A stretch of 64,000 nucleotides of DNA from Sinotaia quadrata (GCA_028829895.1 CM054180.1:119396473-119460472), one strand, 5' to 3'; counted from the stretch's first letter, positions 1 through 13,877 are shown. Notes: generated by a model not told the origin, from the letters alone. Program-made: numbers and translations.

Positions 1-19
1 TTCCAATCTAAGACTATTT

Positions 20-310
20 ATTAATACTTCCGTAAGATGTCGTGAATACTTAAAGTATCTAGAAAACGAAAGGGAGATAAATCATTCTAAAATATGTGCC
101 AAAACCTCAGAAATTGAAAGATCGCAGTTAGAATGGGACAGACTAGAAAAAGTGGAATGAGAAGAATTGGATAACAGACCGGGAAAGCTAAGGTCTATAA
201 AGAAAAATAACCTTGGCATGGAAAGATTAGAAAAGGATAGAGTGAAGGAAGAAGAGATGGAGGATTTTGATTTAAGCTGGTTATGGATGGAAGTTGATAG
301 TCATGGTTGA
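20..310 (+). pseudogene. Possible decayed coding segment at the start of each unit
   Basis: Plus-strand reading gives a highly charged frame (REYLKYLENEREINHSK, then SEIERSQLEWDRLEKVE). It is interrupted by one TGA at about 158-160 and continues (EELDNRPGKLRSIKKNN) to a TGA near 308. The internal TGA is present in the copies inspected, so it predates amplification. The composition looks like coding sequence, perhaps a retroelement gag, but no family is recognised. This is inference. Confidence 0.25.
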
Positions 311-350
311 AAAACTGATAAATTAGCCAGTTACAGTCCCCAAACTTAAC

Positions 351-788
351 ATGGAATATAAAGGCAGAAATAAGGCTGTTAAGAAAGTTGAGAAAGGCAT
401 AAAAACAGTTACTTTAAAAATCAGTGACGCTGTGACAGTTCAAAGCACTGAGGTAGTTAGCAAAGAGAGTGCCGGTACGGAGACTGATATAATATCGGTA
501 AAAAGTAATGATGCGGTTAGTACTCAACCGGAAGACACGCATAACACAGCCAGTACTCAACAGATTAGTGTAGAAGCATTCTTTGTGACAAACACTGACA
601 GCCACTCCATCATATGTAAAATTGTGTCAACGTATATTGCAGTAGTACGGTGGATCATGACGTGTCGTTTTCACCATCACGCAAGTGAATGCATCATTTG
701 CAGTGAATATAGGACAACGAATAAATATTCAGTTTCTGAATTATTAATATTTGTCAATGATGACATATCAGTAAACTTCAGTCTTTAA
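351..788 (+). other. Antisense 145-codon open frame of the repeat unit (doubtful coding)
   Basis: A frame starting MEYKGRNKAVKK recurs at the same place in every unit, on the strand opposite the A/B exons and inside an intron of that gene. Length-intact copies lie at 351-788, 3162-3599, 6003-6440, 8802-9239, 11639-12076, 14429-14866, 17219-17656, 20009-20446, 22799-23236, 31255-31692, 36916-37353, 39748-40185 and 42580-43017. It is broken in units 10 (TAA at 25811), 11 (1-bp deletion), 13 (ATG lost), 17 and 19 (TAA after the ISV segment) and 18 (shifted start). No domain, signal peptide or membrane segment is recognised. Six broken copies of 19 argue against selection; it may be a passenger frame or a decayed mobile-element segment. 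Confidence 0.25.
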
Positions 789-1654
789 CATGTCCAGAAT
801 ATATTACACAATCATAACGCATACACGATAGAAATGGTGTGTGTCAGAGTCAATAATATTTTCGTGAAAATAATATCTTCAGTAAAACTTTACGAAAGTA
901 ATCAATAGTACTTTACCAATGATATCACATTGAATAGTTCTTAAATAAGGATATCAAAGTCAAAAATACTTTATAAAGAATATTAAAGTCAATAATAGTA
1001 CTGTGCGGAAAATATCCAAGTTAATATTGCCTTACGGAAAATATAAAGTTAATAGTAGTGTGCGGAAAATATCAATGTTAATAATATTGTACGGAAAATA
1101 TCATGTTAATAGTAGTGTACTGAAAATATCAATGATAACTGTAGCTATATAAAAGATCAATGTTAATAGTAGTGTATAGGGTTTTGCTTTTTACTTATTT
1201 TGAAATGTAAGATAAGGGATTTGGGTGCTGATTTTTATAATCATTCCATGTCCTAAGGCACATCTACCAGCATGACATTCCTCTTGGCAGCACATTGAAT
1301 CTAAAATCCTGATTATGACAGTGACTACAGTGTGGTTTGGACTTAATCAGACCTTTAATCCCAAATCGGTGTATGACAAGTGGCAGCACACAAAACTGTA
1401 GTATGTTGAAGGAAATGCACTAGTATTTACATATAGAAAGAACAACCTCTATTCTAAACACCCGAGTGACATCAATTTAATTAGACTTTCAAATAATATT
1501 TCAGCCTTGTTAACTAAGCTGGAGGTTATTGTTTTAAGTGATATTAGACGACAGCATTAAGATACATCTAATCAGACACAGTGAAACGAGCGCAAAGACC
1601 GACAACGCACACATTAACATGCTAAAAATTAATTAACGAGCAATAAACACTTAC

Positions 1655-1704
1655 ACCTCTGCAGCTGATTCTTCGACCTCTTCTGTGGTCGCTGCCACAC
1701 CCTC
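1655..1704 (-). CDS. Exon B, unit 1
   Basis: The acceptor is TTAACAAG and the donor is GTAAGT at 1649-1654. The frame reads EGVAATTEEVEESAAE plus a split GT. The Ser codon is TCA. A CTTAAC branch-point-like site lies in the upstream intron near 1725. The next exon downstream in the transcript lies left of the window. Confidence 0.65.
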
Positions 1705-1867
1705 CTTGTTAATACAATGCGTTAAGATGAAAAGTATTCGAAGTATAAAATTTGCAAATAGTCAACTTTGATATTTAAAACAATAAAATTTACTCATTTT
1801 AACATTGAACTATTGTGATAATGTCTTCTTCGTTGAGGTGGAGATTTAACTTGTCATTTATGAAATG

Positions 1868-1941
<74 letters not shown>

Positions 1942-2558
1942 TTGACATGGACATATGGATGATGTATGGATGTATAATATATAATGATGGAAAGAACGAT
2001 AGAATGATAGATACATAGATTCATGGCTGGATGGATTAATGACTGGTGAATGATTGGGAGGATGGAAAAAGATTGATATATACATATATACAGGATAGGT
2101 TCGTTTTGTGACAAATTCTGTTGTGCTTTTAGAAGCGTGTAAAATGTAGATAGGTAGGAGGATGGCTGGATTTGTGACTTGAAAGATCGAACTTTTGTCT
2201 GATTAATATTTTCTGTTTCCATAAGAAATGTACTTTGGGAAGATATACAAATATTTAATGTTAAAATATATGCTAACGTTAACTTTACTCAGTCTATCTA
2301 TCTATCTGTCTGTCTGTCTATATAATGTATATGTATCTGTAGATTCACATATTTGTATGTAACATATGTAACAACCAACTATAAGAGATTTTAGAAAAAA
2401 GTAAAAGTATGTTAGTGACTAATAGGAGCAGATATTTAATACAACTATGGTTATGTATATTCTTTAAACAGATATTTAATACAAATATATAAGTTATGTA
2501 TATTCTTTACACAGTGACTTATGTTGTATGACGTTTCTCTTCACCAATATTTACTCAC

Positions 2559-2610
2559 CTCTTCTTCTGGTTTCTCTTCGGGTTCAGCCTCCTCTTCTTC
2601 TATATTTTGT
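2559..2610 (-). CDS. Exon A, unit 1
   Basis: 52 nt: one base completing the Val codon, then QNIEEEEAEPEEKPEEE, with donor GTGAGT at 2553-2558. The acceptor AAAAG is purine-rich and weak. Confidence 0.62.
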
Positions 2611-4465
2611 CTTTTCCGTGTGATACATAAAGAATGTAATCATTCAACACGTTTTTGTCAATAAACGGACTGGTTGCGTATATTGCACTTAGAATAAAAT
2701 CATTATGCTTAAAGTCTTTTATATATTGTCACACATGTTTGAATAGTTGTCAAGTAGCATTCAAATGTTTTCATTATATATTTATTATTAATATGATTAA
2801 AGTGTATTATTTTCCAATCTAAGACTATTTATTAATACTTCCGTAAGAGGTCGTGAATACTGAAAGTATCTAGAAAACGAAAGGGAGATAAATCATTCTA
2901 AAATATGTGCCAAAACCTCAGAAATTGAAAGATCGCAGTTAGAATGGGACAGACTAGAAAAAGTGGAATGAGAAGAGTTGGATAACAGACCGGGAAAGCT
3001 AAGGTCTATAAAGAAAAATAACCTTGGCATGGAAAGATTAGAAAAGGATAGAGTGAAGGAAGAAGAGATGGAGGATTTTGATTTAAGCTGGTTATGGATG
3101 GAAGTTGATAGTCATGGTTGAAAAACTGATAAATTAGCCAGTTACAGTCCCCAAACTTAACATGGAATATAAAGGCAGAAATAAGGCTGTTAAGAAAGTT
3201 GAGAAAGGCATAAAAACAGTTACTTTAAAAATCAGTGACGCTGTGACAGTTCAAAGCACTGAGGTAGTTAGCAAAGAGAGTGCCGGTACGGAGACTGATA
3301 TAATATCGGTAAAAAGTAATGATGCGGTTAGTACTCAACCGGAAGACACGCATAACACAGCCAGTACTCAACAGATTAGTGTACAAGCATTCATTGTGAC
3401 AAACACTGACAGCCACTCCAACATATGTAAAATTGTGTCATCGTATATTGCAGTAGTAAGGTGGATCATGACGTGTCGTTTTCACCATCACGCTAGTGAA
3501 TGCATCATTTGCAGTGAATATAGGACAACGAATAAATATTCAGTTTCTGAATTATTAATATTTGTCAATGATGACATATCAGTAAACTTCAGTCTTTAAC
3601 CTGTCCAGAATATATTACACACTCATAACGCATACACGATAGAAATGGTGTGTGTAAGAGTCAATAATATTTTCGTGAAGAATATATCTTCAGTAAAACT
3701 TTACGAAAGTAATCAATAGTTCTTTACCAATGATATCACATTCAATAGTTCTTAAATAAGGATATCAAAGTCAACAATACTTTATAAAGAATATTAAAGT
3801 CAATAATAGTACTGTACGGAAAATATCCAAGTTAATATTGCCTTACGGAAAATATAAAGTTAATAGTATTGTGCGGAAAATATCAATGTAAATAATATTG
3901 TACGGAAAATATCATGTTAATAGTAGTGTACTGAAAATATCAATGATAACTGTAGCTATAGTAAAGATCAATGTTAATAGTAGTGTATAGGGTTTTGCTT
4001 TTTACTTATTCTGAAATGTAAGATAAGGGATTTGGGTGCTGATTTTAATAATCATTCCATGTCCTAAGGCACATCTACCAGCATGACATTCCTCGTGGCA
4101 GCACATTGAATCTAAAATCCTGATTATGACAGTGACTACAGTGTGGTTTGGACTTAATCAGACCTTTAATCCCAAATCGGTGTATGACAAGTGGCAGCAC
4201 ACAAAACTCTAGCATGTTGAAGGAAATGCACTAGTATTTGCTTACAGAAAGAACAACCTCTATTCTAAACACCCGAGTGACATCAATTTAATTAGACTTT
4301 CAAATAATATTTCAGCCTTTTCAACTAAGCTGGAGGATATTGTTTTAAGTGATATTAGACGACAGCATTAAGATACATCTAATCAGACACAGAGAAACGA
4401 GCGCAAAGACGGACAACGCACACATTAACATGCTAAAAATTAATTAACGAGCAATAAACACTTAC

Positions 4466-4515
4466 ACCTCTGCAGCCGATTCTTCGACCTCTTCTGTGGT
4501 CGCTGCCACACCCTC
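4466..4515 (-). CDS. Exon B, unit 2
   Basis: Same peptide as unit 1 with a synonymous TCG for TCA. Intron side of the acceptor reads ATGAACAAG instead of ATTAACAAG. Confidence 0.65.
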
Positions 4516-4680
4516 CTTGTTCATACAATGCGTTAAGATGAAAAGTATTCGAAGTATAATATTTGCAAATAGTCAACTTTGATATTTAAAACAATAAAAT
4601 TTACTCATTTTAACATTGAACTATTGTGATAATGTCTTCTTCGTTGAGGTGAAGATTTAACTTGTCATTTATGAAATGCG

Positions 4681-4766
<86 letters not shown>

Positions 4767-5399
4767 GAGAGAGAGTGAGAGAGAGATGGATTGACATGGA
4801 CATATGGATGATGTATGGATGTATAATATATAATGATGGAAAGACAGATAGAATGATAGATACATAGATTCATGGCTGGATGGATTAATGACTGGTGAAT
4901 GATTGGGAGGATGGAAAAAGATTGATATATACAGGATAGGTTCGTTTTGTGACAAATTCTGTTGTGCTTTTAGAAGCGTGTAAAATGTAGATAGGTAGGA
5001 GGATGGCTGGATTTGTGACTTGAAAGATCGAACTTTTGTCTGATTAATATTTTCTGTTTCCATAAGAAATGTACTTTGGGAAGATATACAAATATTTAAT
5101 GTTAAAATATATGCTAACGTTAACTTTACTCAGTCTATCTATCTATCTGTCTGTCTGTCTATATAATGAATATGTATCTGTAGATTCACATATTTGTATG
5201 TAACATATGTAACAACCAACTATAAGAGATTTTAGAAAAAAGTAAAAGTATGTTAGTGACTAATAGGAGCAGATATTTAATACAACTATGGTTATGTATA
5301 TTCTTTAAACAGATATTTAATACAAATATATAAGTTATGTATATTCTTTACACAGTGACTTATGTTGTATGACGTTTCTCTTCAGCACTATTTACTCAC

Positions 5400-5451
5400 C
5401 TCTTCTTCTGGTTTCTCTTCGGGTTCAGCCTCCTCTTCTTCTATATTTTGT
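5400..5451 (-). CDS. Exon A, unit 2
   Basis: Same 17 full codons as exon A of unit 1; donor GTGAGT. Confidence 0.62.
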
Positions 5452-7306
5452 CTTTTCCGTGTGATACATAAAGAATGTAATCATTCAACACGTTTTTGTC
5501 AATGAACGGACTGGTTGCGTATATTGCACTTAGTATAAAATCATTATGCTTAAAGTCTTTTATATATTGTCACACATGTTTGAATAGTTGTCAAGTAGCA
5601 TTCAAATGTTTTCATTATATATTTATTATTAATATGATTAAAGTGTATTATTTTCCAATCTAAGACTATTTATTAATACTTCCGTAAGAGGTCGTGAATA
5701 CTTAAAGTATCTAGAAAACGAAAGGGAGATAAATCATTCTAAAATATGTGCCAAAACCTCAGAAATTGAAAGATCGCAGTTAGAATGGGACAGACTAGAA
5801 AAAGTGGAATGAGAAGAGTTGGATAACAGACCGGGAAAGCTAAGGTCTATAAAGAAAAATAACCTTGGCATGGAAAGATTAGAAAAGGATAGAGTGAAGG
5901 AAGAAGAGATGGAGGATTTTGATTTAAGCTGGTTATGGATGGAAGTTGATAGTCATGGTTGAAAAACTGATAAATTAGCCAGTTACAGTCCCCAAACTTA
6001 ACATGGAATATAAAGGCAGAAATAAGGCTGTTAAGAAAGTTGAGAAAGGCATAAAAACAGTTACTTTAAAAATCAGTGACGCTGTGACAGTTCAAAGCAC
6101 TGAGGTAGTTAGCAAAGAGAGTGCCGGTACGGAGACTGATATAATATCGGTAAAAAGTAATGATGCGGTTAGTACTCAACCGGAAGACACGCATAACACA
6201 GCCAGTACTCAACAGATTAGTGTACAAGCATTCATTGTGACAAACACTGACAGCCACTCCAACATATGTAAAATTGTGTCATCGTATATTGCAGTAGTAC
6301 GGTGGATCATGACGTGTCGTTTTCACCATCACGCAAGTGAATGCATCATTTGCAGTGAATATAGGACAACGAATAAATATTCAGTTTCTGAATTATTAAT
6401 ATTTGTCAATGATGACATATCAGTAAACTTCAGTCTTTAACCTGTCCAGAATATATTACACACTCATAACGCATACACGATAGAAATGGTGTGTGTCAGA
6501 GTCAATAATATTTTCGTGAAGAATATATCTTCAGTAAAACTTTACGAAAGTAATCAATAGTACTTTACCAATGATATCACATTCAATTGTTCTTAAATAA
6601 GGATATCAAAGTCAACAATACTTTATAAAGAATATTAAAGTCAATAATAGTACTGTACGGAAAATATCCAAGTTAATATTGCCGTACGGAAAATATAAAG
6701 TTAATAGTATTGTGCGGAAAATATCAATGTAAATAATATTGTACGGAAAATATCATGTTAATAGTAGTGTACTGAAAATATCAATGATAACTGTAGCTAT
6801 AGTAAAGATCAATGTTAATAGTAGTGTATAGGGTTTTGCTTTTTACTTATTCTGAAATGTAAGATAAGGGATTTGGGTGCTGATTTTAATAATCATTCCA
6901 TGTCCTAAGGCACATCTACCAGCATGACATTCCTCGTGGCAGCACATTGAATCTAAAATCCTGATTATGACAGTGACTACAGTGTGGTTTGGACTTAATC
7001 AGACCTTTAATCCCAAATCGGTGTATGACAAGTGGCAGCACACAAAACTCTAGCATGTTGAAGGAAATGCACTAGTATTTGCTTACAGAAAGAACAACCT
7101 CTATTCTAAACACCCGAGTGACATCAATTTAATTAGACTTTCAAATAATATTTCAGCCTTTTCAACTAAGCTGGAGGATATTGTTTTAAGTGATATTAGA
7201 CGACAGCATTAAGATACATCTAATCAGACACAGTGAAACGAGCGCAAAGACCGACAACGCACACATTAACATGCTAAATATTAATTAACGAGCAATAAAC
7301 ACTTAC

Positions 7307-7356
7307 ACCTCTGCAGCCGATTCTTCGACCTCTTCTGTGGTCGCTGCCACACCCTC
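7307..7356 (-). CDS. Exon B, unit 3
   Basis: Matches unit 2 (TCG variant); phase 0 in, two bases (GT) out before GTAAGT. Confidence 0.65.
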
Positions 7357-7521
7357 CTTGTTCATACAATGCGTTAAGATGAAAAGTATTCGAAGTATAA
7401 TATTTGCAAATAGTCAACTTTGATATTTAAAACAATAAAATTTACTCATTTTAACATTGAACTATTGTGATAATGTCTTCTTCGTTGAGGTGAAGATTTA
7501 ACTTGTCATTTATGAAATGCG

Positions 7522-7555
<34 letters not shown>

Positions 7556-8196
7556 GAGAGTGAGAGAGAGAGTGAGAGAGAGATGGATTGACATGGACAT
7601 ATGGATGATGTATGGATGTATAATATATAATGATGGAAAGACAGATAGAATGATAGATACATAGATTCATGGCTGGATGGATTAATGACTGGTGAATGAT
7701 TGGGAGGATGGAAAAAGATTGATATATACAGGATAGGTTCGTTTTGTGACAAATTCTGTTGTGCTTTTAGAAGCGTGTAAAATGTACATAGGTAGGAGGA
7801 TGGCTGGATTTGTGACTTGAAAGATCGAACTTTTGTCTGATTAATATTTTCTGTTTCCATAAGAAATGTACTTTGGGAAGATATACAAATATTTAATGTT
7901 AAAATATATGCTAACGTTAACTTTACTCAGTCTATCTATCTATCTGTCTGTCTGTCTATATAATGTATATGTATCTGTAGATTCACATATTTGTATGTAA
8001 CATATGTAACAACCAACTATAAGAGATTTTAGAAAAAAGTAAAAGTATGTTAGTGACTAATAGGAGCAGATATTTAATACAACTATGGTTATGTATATTC
8101 TTTAAACAGATATTTAATACAAATATATAAGTTATGTATATTCTTTACACAGTGACTTATGTTGTATGACGTTTCTCTTCAGCACTATTTACTCAC

Positions 8197-8248
8197 CTCT
8201 TCTTCTGGTTTCTCTTCGGGTTCAGCCTCCTCTTCTTCTATATTTTGT
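8197..8248 (-). CDS. Exon A, unit 3
   Basis: Consensus exon A; donor GTGAGT at 8191-8196. Confidence 0.62.
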
Positions 8249-10105
8249 CTTTTCCGTGTGATACATAAAGAATGTAATCATTCAACACGTTTTTGTCAAT
8301 GAACGGACTGGTTGCGTATATTGCACTTAGTATAAAATCATTATGCTTAAAGTCTTTTATATATTGTCACACATGTTTGAATAGTTGTCAAGTAGCATTC
8401 AAATGTTTTCATTATATATTTATTATTAATATGATTAAAGTGTATTATTTTCCAATCTAAGACTATTTATTAATACTTCCGTAAGAGGTCGTGAATACTT
8501 AAAGTATCTAGAAAACGAAAGGGAGATAAATCATTCTAAAATATGTGCCAAAACCTCAGAAATTGAAAGATCGCAGTTAGAATGGGACAGACTAGAAAAA
8601 GTGGAATGAGAAGAGTTGGATAACAGACCGGGAAAGCTAAGGTCTATAAAGAAAAATAACCTTGGCATGGAAAGATTAGAAAAGGATAGAGTGAAGGAAG
8701 AAGAGATGGAGGATTTTGATTTAAGCTGGTTATGGATGGAAGTTGATAGTCATGGTTGAAAAACTGATAAATTAGCCAGTTACAGTCCCCAAACTTAACA
8801 CATGGAATATAAAGGCAGAAATAAGGCTGTTAAGAAAGTTGAGAAAGGCATAAAAACAGTTACTTTAAAAATCAGTGACGCTGTGACAGTTCAAAGCACT
8901 GAGGTAGTTAGCAAAGAGAGTGCCGGTACGGAGACTGATATAATATCGGTAAAAAGTAATGATGCGGTTAGTACTCAACCGGAAAACACGCATAACACAG
9001 CCAGTACTCAACAGATTAGTGTACAAGCATTCATTGTGACAAACACTGACAGCCACTCCAACATATGTAAAATTGTGTCATCGTATATTGCAGTAGTAAG
9101 GTGGATCATGACGTGTCGTTTTCACCATCACGCTAGTGAATGCATCATTAGCAGTGAATATAGGACAACGAATAAATATTCAGTTTCTGAATTATTAATA
9201 TTTGTCAATGATGACATATCAGTAAACTTCAGTCTTTAACCTGTCCAGAATATATTACACACTCATAACGCATACACGATAGAAATGGTGTGTGTCAGAG
9301 TCAATAATATTTTCGTGAAGAATATATCTTCAGTAAAACTTTACGAAAGTAATCAATAGTACTTTACCAATGATATCACATTCAATAGTTCTTAAATAAG
9401 GATATCAAAGTCAACAATACTTTATAAAGAATATTAAAGTCAATAATAGTACTGTACGGAAAATATCCAAGTTAATATTGCCTTACGGAAAATATAAAGT
9501 TAATAGTATTGTGCGGAAAATATCAATGTAAATAATATTGTACGGAAAATATCATGTTAATAGTAGTGTACTGAAAATATCAATGATAACTGTAGCTATA
9601 GTAAAGATCAATGTTAATAGTAGTGTATAGGGTTTTGCTTTTTACTTATTCTGAAATGTAAGATAAGGGATTTGGGTGCTAATTTTAATAATCATTCCAT
9701 GTCCTAAGGCACATCTACCAGCATGACATTCCTCGTGGCAGCACATTGAATCTAAAATCCTGATTATGACAGTGACTACAGTGTGGTTTGGACTTAATCA
9801 GACCTTTAATCCCAAATCGGTGTATGACAAGTGGCAGCACACAAAACTCTAGCATGTTGAAGGAAATGCACTAGTATTTGCTTTCAGAAAGAACAACCTC
9901 TATTCTAAACACCCGAGTGACATCAATTTAATTAGACTTTCAAATAATATTTCAGCCTTTTCAACTAAGCTGGAGGATATTGTTTTAAGTGATATTAGAC
10001 GACAGCATTAAGATACATCTAATCAGACACAGAGAAACGAGCGCAAAGACGGACAACGCACACATTAACATGCTAAATATTAATTAACGAGCAATAAACA
10101 CTTAC

Positions 10106-10155
10106 ACCTCTGCAGCCGATTCTTCGACCTCTTCTGTGGTCGCTGCCACACCCTC
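10106..10155 (-). CDS. Exon B, unit 4
   Basis: TCG variant as in units 2 and 3; peptide unchanged. Confidence 0.65.
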
Positions 10156-10320
10156 CTTGTTCATACAATGCGTTAAGATGAAAAGTATTCGAAGTATAAT
10201 ATTTGCAAATAGTCAACTTTGATATTTAAAACAATAAAATTTACTCATTTTAACATTGAACTATTGTGATAATGTCTTCTTCGTTGAGGTGAAGATTTAA
10301 CTTGTCATTTATGAAATGCG

Positions 10321-10402
<82 letters not shown>

Positions 10403-11035
10403 GAGAGAGAGTGAGAGAGAGATGGATTGACATGGACATATGGATGATGTATGGATGTATAATATATAATGATGGAAAGACAGATAGAATGATAGATACA
10501 TAGATTCATGGCTGGATGGATTAATGACTGGTGAATGATTGGGAGGATGGAAAAAGATTGATATATACAGGATAGGTTCGTTTTGTGACAAATTCTGTTG
10601 TGCTTTTAGAAGCGTGTAAAATGTAGATAGGTAGGAGGATGGCTGGATTTGTGACTTGAAAGATCGAACTTTTGTCTGATTAATATTTTCTGTTTCCATA
10701 AGAAATGTACTTTGGGAAGATATACAAATATTTAATGTTAAAATATATGCTAACGTTAACTTTACTCAGTCTATCTATCTATGTGTCTGTCTGTCTATAT
10801 AATGTATATGTATCTGTAGATTCACATATTTGTATGTAACATATGTAACAACCAACTATAAGAGATTTTAGAAAAAAGTAAAAGTATGTTAGTGACTAAT
10901 AGGAGCAGATATTTAATACAACTATGGTTATGTATATTCTTTAAACAGATATTTAATACAAATATATAAGTTATGTATATTCTTTACACAGTGACTTATG
11001 TTGTATGACGTTTCTCTTCAGCACTATTTACTCAC

Positions 11036-11087
11036 CTCTTCTTCTGGTTTCTCTTCGGGTTCAGCCTCCTCTTCTTCTATATTTTGT
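11036..11087 (-). CDS. Exon A, unit 4
   Basis: Consensus exon A; donor GTGAGT. Confidence 0.62.
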
Positions 11088-12942
11088 CTTTTCCGTGTGA
11101 TACATAAAGAATGTAATCATTCAACACGTTTTTGTCAATGAACGGACTGGTTGCGTATATTGCACTTAGTATAAAATCATTATGCTTAAAGTCTTTTATA
11201 TATTGTCACACATGTTTGAATAGTTGTCAAGTAGCATTCAAATGTTTTCATTATATATTTATTATTAATATGATTAAAGTGTATTATTTTCCAATCTAAG
11301 ACTATTTATTAATACTTCCGTAAGAGGTCGTGAATACTTAAAGTATCTAGAAAACGAAAGGGAGATAAATCATTCTAAAATATGTGCCAAAACCTCAGAA
11401 ATTGAAAGATCGCAGTTAGAATGGGACAGACTAGAAAAAGTGGAATGAGAAGAGTTGGATAACAGACCGGGAAAGCTAAGGTCTATAAAGAAAAATAACC
11501 TTGGCATGGAAAGATTAGAAAAGGATAGAGTGAAGGAAGAAGAGATGGAGGATTTTGATTTAAGCTGGTTATGGATGGAAGTTGATAGTCATGGTTGAAA
11601 AACTGATAAATTAGCCAGTTACAGTCCCCAAACTTAACATGGAATATAAAGGCAGAAATAAGGCTGTTAAGAAAGTTGAGAAAGGCATAAAAACAGTTAC
11701 TTTAAAAATCAGTGACGCTGTGACAGTTCAAAGCACTGAGGTAGTTAGCAAAGAGAGTGCCGGTACGGAGACTGATATAATATCGGTAAAAAGTAATGAT
11801 GCGGTTAGTACTCAACCGGAAGACACGCATAACACAGCCAGTACTCAACAGATTAGTGTACAAGCATTCATTGTGACAAACACTGACAGCCACTCCAACA
11901 TATGTAAAATTGTGTCATCGTATATTGCAGTAGTACGGTGGATCATGACGTGTCGTTTTCACCATCACGCAAGTGAATGCATCATTTGCAGTGAATATAG
12001 GACAACGAATAAATATTCAGTTTTTGAATTATTAATATTTGTCAATGATGACATATCAGTAAACTTCAGTCTTTAACCTGTCCAGAATATATTACACACT
12101 CATAACGCATACACGATAGAAATGGTGTGTGTCAGAGTCAATAATATTTTCGTGAAGAATATATCTTCAGTAAAACTTTACGAAAGTAATCAATAGTACT
12201 TTACCAATGATATCACATTCAATAGTTCTTAAATAAGGATATCAAAGTCAACAATACTTTATAAAGAATATTAAAGTCAATAATAGTACTGTACGGAAAA
12301 TATCCAAGTTAATATTGCCTTACGGAAAATATAAAGTTAATAGTATTGTGCGGAAAATATCAATGTAAATAATATTGTACGGAAAATATCATGTTAATAG
12401 TAGTGTACTGAAAATATCAATGATAACTGTAGCTATAGTAAAGATCAATGTTAATAGTAGTGTATAGGGTTTTGCTTTTTACTTATTCTGAAATGTAAGA
12501 TAAGGGATTTGGGTGCTGATTTTAATAATCATTCCATGTCCTAAGGCACATCTACCAGCATGACATTCCTCGTGGCAGCACATTGAATCTAAAATCCTGA
12601 TTATGACAGTGACTACAGTGTGGTTTGGACTTAATCAGACCTTTAATCCCAAATCGGTGTATGACAAGTGGCAGCACACAAAACTCTAGCATGTTGAAGG
12701 AAATGCACTAGTATTTGCTTACAGAAAGAACAACCTCTATTCTAAACACCCGAGTGACATCAATTTAATTAGACTTTCAAATAATATTTCAGCCTTTTCA
12801 ACTAAGCTGGAGGATATTGTTTTAAGTGATATTAGACGACAGCATTAAGATACATCTAATCAGACACAGAGAAACGAGCGCAAAGAAGGACAATGCACAC
12901 ATTAACATGCTAAATATTAATTAACGAGCAATAAACACTTAC

Positions 12943-12992
12943 ACCTCTGCAGCTGATTCTTCGACCTCTTCTGTGGTCGCTGCCACACCCTC
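12943..12992 (-). CDS. Exon B, unit 5
   Basis: Peptide EGVAATTEEVEESAAE with Ser codon TCA; acceptor ATTAACAAG. Confidence 0.65.
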
Positions 12993-13825
12993 CTTGTTAA
13001 TACAATGCGTTAAGATGAAAAGTATTCGAAGTATAATATTTGCAAATAGTCAACTTTGATATTTAAAACAATAAAAATTTACTCATTTTAACATTGAACT
13101 ATTGTGATAATGTCTTCTTCGTTGAGGTGAAGATTTAACTTGTCATTTATGAAATGCGCAGAGAGAGAGAGAGAGAGACAGAGTGAGAGAGTGAGAGAGA
13201 GAGTGAGAGAGAGATGGATTGACATGGACATATGGATGATGTATGGATGTATAATATATAATGATGGAAAGACAGATAGAATGATAGATACATAGATTCA
13301 TGGCTGGATGGATTAATGACTGGTGAATGATTGGGAGGATGGAAAAAGATTGATATATACAGGATAGTTTCGTTTTGTGACAAATTCTGTTGTGCTTTTA
13401 GAAGCGTGTAAAATGTAGATAGGTAGGAGGATGGCTGGATTTGTGACTTGAAAGATCGAACTTTTGTCTGATTAATATTTTCTGTTTCCATAAGAAATGT
13501 ACTTTGGGAAGATATACAAATATTTAATGTTAAAATATATGCTAACGTTAACTTTACTCAGTCTATCTATCTATCTGTCTGTCTGTCTTTATAATGTATA
13601 TGTATCTGTAGATTCACATATTTGTATGTAACATATGTAACAACCAACTATAAGAGATTTTAGAAAAAAGTAAAATTATGTTAGTGACTAATAGGAGCAG
13701 ATATTTAATACAACTATGGTTATGTATATTCTTTAAACAGATATTTAATACAAATATAAGTTATGTATATTCTTTACACAGTGACTTATGTTGTATGACG
13801 TTTCTCTTCAGCACTATTTACTCAC

Positions 13826-13877
13826 CTCTTCTTCTGGTTTCTCTTCGGGTTCAGCCTCCTCTTCTTCTATATTTTGT
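13826..13877 (-). CDS. Exon A, unit 5
   Basis: Consensus exon A. A private G replaces T (GTGGGATAC) in the intron just upstream of the acceptor. Confidence 0.62.

Larger units (their letters stand above)
1..2811. repeat. Tandem unit 1 (2811 bp)
   Basis: This is the leftmost copy; the window opens at the chosen unit start (TTCCAATCTA), so the array continues leftwards. It carries exon B (1655-1704) and exon A (2559-2610) on the minus strand. The intron between them has a (GA)n tract at 1870-1937 and a CTAT/CTGT tetranucleotide stretch near 2295-2322. A degenerate minisatellite of about 30 bp built on GGAAAATATCAATGTTAATA lies at about 1000-1180. The copy is more diverged than its neighbours: it has an extra TATATACATA near 2075 and a changed sequence next to the exon A donor. 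Confidence 0.97.
2812..5652. repeat. Tandem unit 2 (2841 bp)
   Basis: Full copy. The (GA)n tract at 4683-4786 is one of the longest and has GTGAG interruptions at its right end. The antisense frame (3162-3599) is intact. Units 2-4 share the exon B Ser codon TCG and the GTTCAT variant beside the exon B acceptor, which groups them as a subfamily. Confidence 0.97.
5653..8449. repeat. Tandem unit 3 (2797 bp)
   Basis: Full copy with a short (GA)n tract (7524-7583) broken by three GTGAG interruptions. Most of its length difference from unit 2 is in this tract. Antisense frame 6003-6440 is intact. Confidence 0.97.
8450..11288. repeat. Tandem unit 4 (2839 bp)
   Basis: Full copy. It has a private 2-bp CA insertion just before the antisense ATG (frame 8802-9239, with one D-to-N and one C-to-S change). 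The (GA)n tract at about 10323-10422 is long again. One CTAT in the tetranucleotide run is changed to CTATGTGT near 10783. Confidence 0.97.
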
